DNA of 8,013 bases from Thiobacillus sp. UBA6918 (lineage in GTDB: Bacteria > Pseudomonadota > Gammaproteobacteria > Burkholderiales > Thiobacillaceae). Each line of letters opens with the position of its first letter. The stretch's first letter is position 1. The notes under the pieces are model-generated. The model did no database searches, was not told the DNA's origin, and saw only the letters and a list, made by a program, of their open reading frames with translations. Position numbers and translations under genes: made by a program. Of this stretch, positions 5,981 to 8,013 are shown in pieces. The DNA lies in NCBI GenBank assembly GCA_002450925.1, contig DKAU01000038.1, positions 927-8,939 of the forward strand, in the 5' to 3' direction.

Positions 5981-6679
5981 TTAACGCTTGACCATGCGGT
6001 TGACAAATTGCCTTAACTTGCCCGCAAGGCCTGCCTTGTCGGCGCCAATGTCGGTAGGGATGGGCTTGTGTTTACGCGGCGGCAAGTAATGGTTGGTAGG
6101 GTTGTAGCCCAGTTCGGGCAACAGCACGTAGCCTTCGCGCTCACGCACCACTTTGCTCACTTCGGAATTGGGATCATCGAAGTCGCCAAACATGCGTGCG
6201 TGTGCCGGACAGGTCAACACGCAAGATGGCTGACGATCGACCTCGGGGATGTTCTGGTCGTAGATGCGGTCCACACACAGGGTGCACTTCTTCATGGTGC
6301 CAGATTCGCGATCGAGCTCACGCGCGCCGTAGGGACAGGCCCATGAGCAGTAGTTGCAACCCATGCACTTGTCCTGGTCCACCAGCACGATGCCGTCTTC
6401 CGCGCGCTTGTAGGAAGCGCCGGTTGGGCACACGGTAACGCAGTCCGCGTCCTCGCAATGCATGCAGGACATCGGGAAGTTGATGGTCTTGTTGTTGGGG
6501 TAGGTGCCAACCTCAAAATTACGAATGCGGTTGAACCACACCCCTGAAGGCTCGGCACCGTAGGGTTCGTAATCAGAAAGTGGGCCGGTGGTGCCGGAGG
6601 CATTCCACTGTTTGCACGACACAGCGCAGGCATGACAGCCCACGCATACGTCCAAGTCGATAACCAGTCCTAGTCTCAT
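5981..6679 (-). CDS. soeB: SoeB: four-cluster [4Fe-4S] ferredoxin subunit of the sulfite-oxidising enzyme
   Basis: Electron-transfer subunit (232 aa) that carries electrons between the molybdenum subunit and the membrane anchor. It has exactly sixteen cysteines in the DmsB/PsrB/NrfC pattern: CVGCHACAVSC (12-22), CMHCEDADCVTVC (72-84), CMGCNYCSWAC (105-115) and the paired CTLC (132-135) with CVLTC (153-157), enough for four [4Fe-4S] clusters. The protein begins almost directly with the first cluster motif (MRLGLVIDLDVC) and has no signal or Tat peptide. This fits a cytoplasm-facing complex such as SoeABC, although partner-dependent export is known in the wider family. It starts 11 bases after the soeA stop; soeC starts 9 bases after its stop, so the three genes form one operon. 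Confidence 0.88.
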   Translation of the reverse strand: MRLGLVIDLDVCVGCHACAVSCKQWNASGTTGPLSDYEPYGAEPSGVWFNRIRNFEVGTYPNNKTINFPMSCMHCEDADCVTVCPTGASYKRAEDGIVLVDQDKCMGCNYCSWACPYGARELDRESGTMKKCTLCVDRIYDQNIPEVDRQPSCVLTCPAHARMFGDFDDPNSEVSKVVREREGYVLLPELGYNPTNHYLPPRKHKPIPTDIGADKAGLAGKLRQFVNRMVKR

Positions 6680-6690
6680 GTGTAGCTCGC

Positions 6691-8013
6691 TTACTTTTCT
6701 TCGTGCTGGCGGCGTGCGTCATAGCACAGCACGTCCGGACGCGTGTAGTTGTCTGTGGGCAGTTTCTTCACACGATCAAACTGTGGCCAACTGCCGGCCT
6801 CGCCTGCTTCTGCCTTGTATATCTTCACGCGCAGGTCGAACCATGCCGCCTGACCGGAAACCGGGTCGGAGTTGGTAATGCGGCGCTCGCCCTGCTTCTC
6901 CGGCAGCAATTCGGAAATCAGGTGGTTGAGCAGAAAGCCCTTGGTAGCTTCGGATGCGTCCTCCTTCAGGCCCCAGGTGCCCTTCTGCTTGCCAATGGCA
7001 TTCCAGGTCCACACCGTGTCTTCCTGGGTTCCTTCCATGGTCTTCAACTGGCAGCGAATCCTGCCGTTGTGCGACTCCACCCAGACCCAGTCGTAGTCCT
7101 TCAAGCACATGTCGCTGGCTTTTTTGGCGTTCATGTACAGGAAGTTCTGAGCCATGATCTGGCGCAACCATGCATTCTGCGAATCCCATGAGTGGTACAT
7201 GAACATGGGGCGCTGGGTGAGCGCAAAGAAGGGATACTCTTCGGCGTCCACTCGCTGCTGCTCGAGCGGCTCATACCACATGGGCAGCGGATCAAAGTAT
7301 TTGGTCAGCCGCTCCTTGTCCGCCGGATCCTTGGGCTGGGGACCGTCGTACAGACCCTGGCCGGCAAGACGGAATTTCTGCAGCGGCTCGGAATAGAACT
7401 GCATGATGATGGGTTCGACCTTACCCACGAAGCCCGCATCCGCGGCAACTTCGAGGTAGTCGCGGTTCACATAGCGCATGTACTTCTGGTTATCCGGCCA
7501 GTGATGGGCGAAGAAGCTCTGGTTCTCGATGTAGGCCTGCCACTGGTTGGGGTTGGGCTCGCCCTTCAGGAATTTGTCACCATCCTTGCCACGCCAGCCG
7601 GAGAGGAACCCCACACCAGGCGAGCGCTCGTAGTTGACGACGAAGTCCGGGTAGTCCTTGAACTTGCGGGTGCCGTCCTTGTTGGTAAAAGCCGGAAACT
7701 TCAAACGCCCCGCCAATTCCACCATGACTTCCTGCCAGGGACGTACGTTGCGGTCGGGCGTGACCAGCGGATAGCGGATGGCATCTGCTGCCGCATCCGG
7801 CTCCGAAATCGGTCGGTCTAGCAGCGAAATGCAGTCGTGGCGCTCAAGATATGTAGTGTCAGGCAGAACCAGATCTGCAAAGTTGACCATCTCGGAATGG
7901 AAGGCATCCACCACAACCAGGAAGGGAATTTTGTATTCGCCAAAATTTTCCGGATCCTTCTCACGCAGCATGTCCTGAATGTTTTTTGTATTCATGGACG
8001 AGTTCCATGCCAT
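6691..8013 (-). CDS. soeA: SoeA: molybdopterin oxidoreductase catalytic subunit, C-terminal part (5' end outside window)
   Basis: Large catalytic subunit of the DMSO-reductase superfamily; in SoeABC it oxidises sulfite to sulfate in the cytoplasm. Only the last 440 residues are here, against roughly 950-1000 for the family. The reading frame is open at the right edge, and the ATG there is internal (AWNSSMNTKNIQ context), so the N-terminal Fe-S cluster, any Tat signal and the molybdenum ligand cannot be seen. Visible signs are FADLVLPDTTYLERHD, a conserved molybdopterin-oxidoreductase segment, and the C-terminal molybdopterin-dinucleotide-binding domain from about visible residue 260 (FFALTQRPMFMYHSWDSQNA, then WVWVESHNGRIRCQLK and DPVSGQAAWFDLRVKIYK). 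The A-B-C order matches soeABC. Alternatives are PsrA/PhsA-type polysulfide or thiosulfate reductases. The sulfur-oxidation neighbours and leaderless SoeB favour SoeA, but the missing N-terminus would settle it. Confidence 0.8.
   Translation of the reverse strand: MAWNSSMNTKNIQDMLREKDPENFGEYKIPFLVVVDAFHSEMVNFADLVLPDTTYLERHDCISLLDRPISEPDAAADAIRYPLVTPDRNVRPWQEVMVELAGRLKFPAFTNKDGTRKFKDYPDFVVNYERSPGVGFLSGWRGKDGDKFLKGEPNPNQWQAYIENQSFFAHHWPDNQKYMRYVNRDYLEVAADAGFVGKVEPIIMQFYSEPLQKFRLAGQGLYDGPQPKDPADKERLTKYFDPLPMWYEPLEQQRVDAEEYPFFALTQRPMFMYHSWDSQNAWLRQIMAQNFLYMNAKKASDMCLKDYDWVWVESHNGRIRCQLKTMEGTQEDTVWTWNAIGKQKGTWGLKEDASEATKGFLLNHLISELLPEKQGERRITNSDPVSGQAAWFDLRVKIYKAEAGEAGSWPQFDRVKKLPTDNYTRPDVLCYDARRQHEEK

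Noticed and set aside
7192..7821. + strand open frame of 209 codons opposite soeA
   Set aside because: Antisense to well-conserved molybdopterin oxidoreductase sequence; no ribosome-binding site or recognisable motif.
8011..8013. ATG at the right edge as the soeA start
   Set aside because: The protein would lack the Fe-S, molybdenum-binding and most catalytic domains; the residues there match the interior of family members, so the gene continues outside the window.
5036..8013. Polysulfide, thiosulfate or DMSO reductase (Psr/Phs/Dms) instead of SoeABC
   Set aside because: Not fully excluded, since the families share the same subunit plan, but adjacent rhd-tusA-dsrE2 and a leaderless Fe-S subunit fit SoeABC better.

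Overview
The window looks like a chromosomal segment of a sulfur-oxidising (chemolithotrophic) proteobacterium. A betaproteobacterium of the Nitrosomonadales/Sulfuricella/Thiobacillus/Gallionellaceae kind is my best guess from the protein style and moderate G+C; this is inference, not a database result. Only the first gene is on the + strand. All the others are on the - strand, so the biological reading order runs from the right edge (8013) leftwards.

Right half (8013 to 5036): a tight three-gene operon. It encodes the C-terminal part of a large molybdopterin oxidoreductase, a four-cluster [4Fe-4S] electron-transfer subunit and a DmsC/NrfD-type membrane anchor. The A-B-C gene order, the leaderless iron-sulfur subunit and the neighbouring sulfur-transfer genes point to SoeABC, the cytoplasm-facing sulfite-oxidising enzyme that passes electrons to the quinone pool.

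Middle (4966 to 3763): a rhodanese, TusA and DsrE2, in exactly the order of the known rhd-tusA-dsrE2 sulfur-relay cluster of sulfur oxidisers. A good sigma70-like promoter lies between soeC and rhd. An intrinsic terminator lies between tusA and dsrE2, and another follows dsrE2. Together the right half and middle suggest cytoplasmic handling of sulfane sulfur (Rhd/TusA/DsrE2), its conversion to sulfite by an enzyme not in the window (rDsr or sHdr), and final oxidation of sulfite to sulfate by SoeABC.

Left-middle (3546 to 1320): a FadL/TodX-family outer-membrane transporter with its own probable promoter, then a terminator, then an unrecognised exported protein of 292 aa with faint DUF302-like character. 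The FadL terminator sits just upstream of that gene, in the same layout as the one between tusA and dsrE2.

Left edge (1 to 1275): the 3' part of valS (valyl-tRNA synthetase), + strand. It converges on the exported-protein gene across a short hairpin that can terminate transcription from both sides. No RNA genes, mobile elements or CRISPR arrays were seen. The longest gene-free stretch is about 216 bases (3547-3762).
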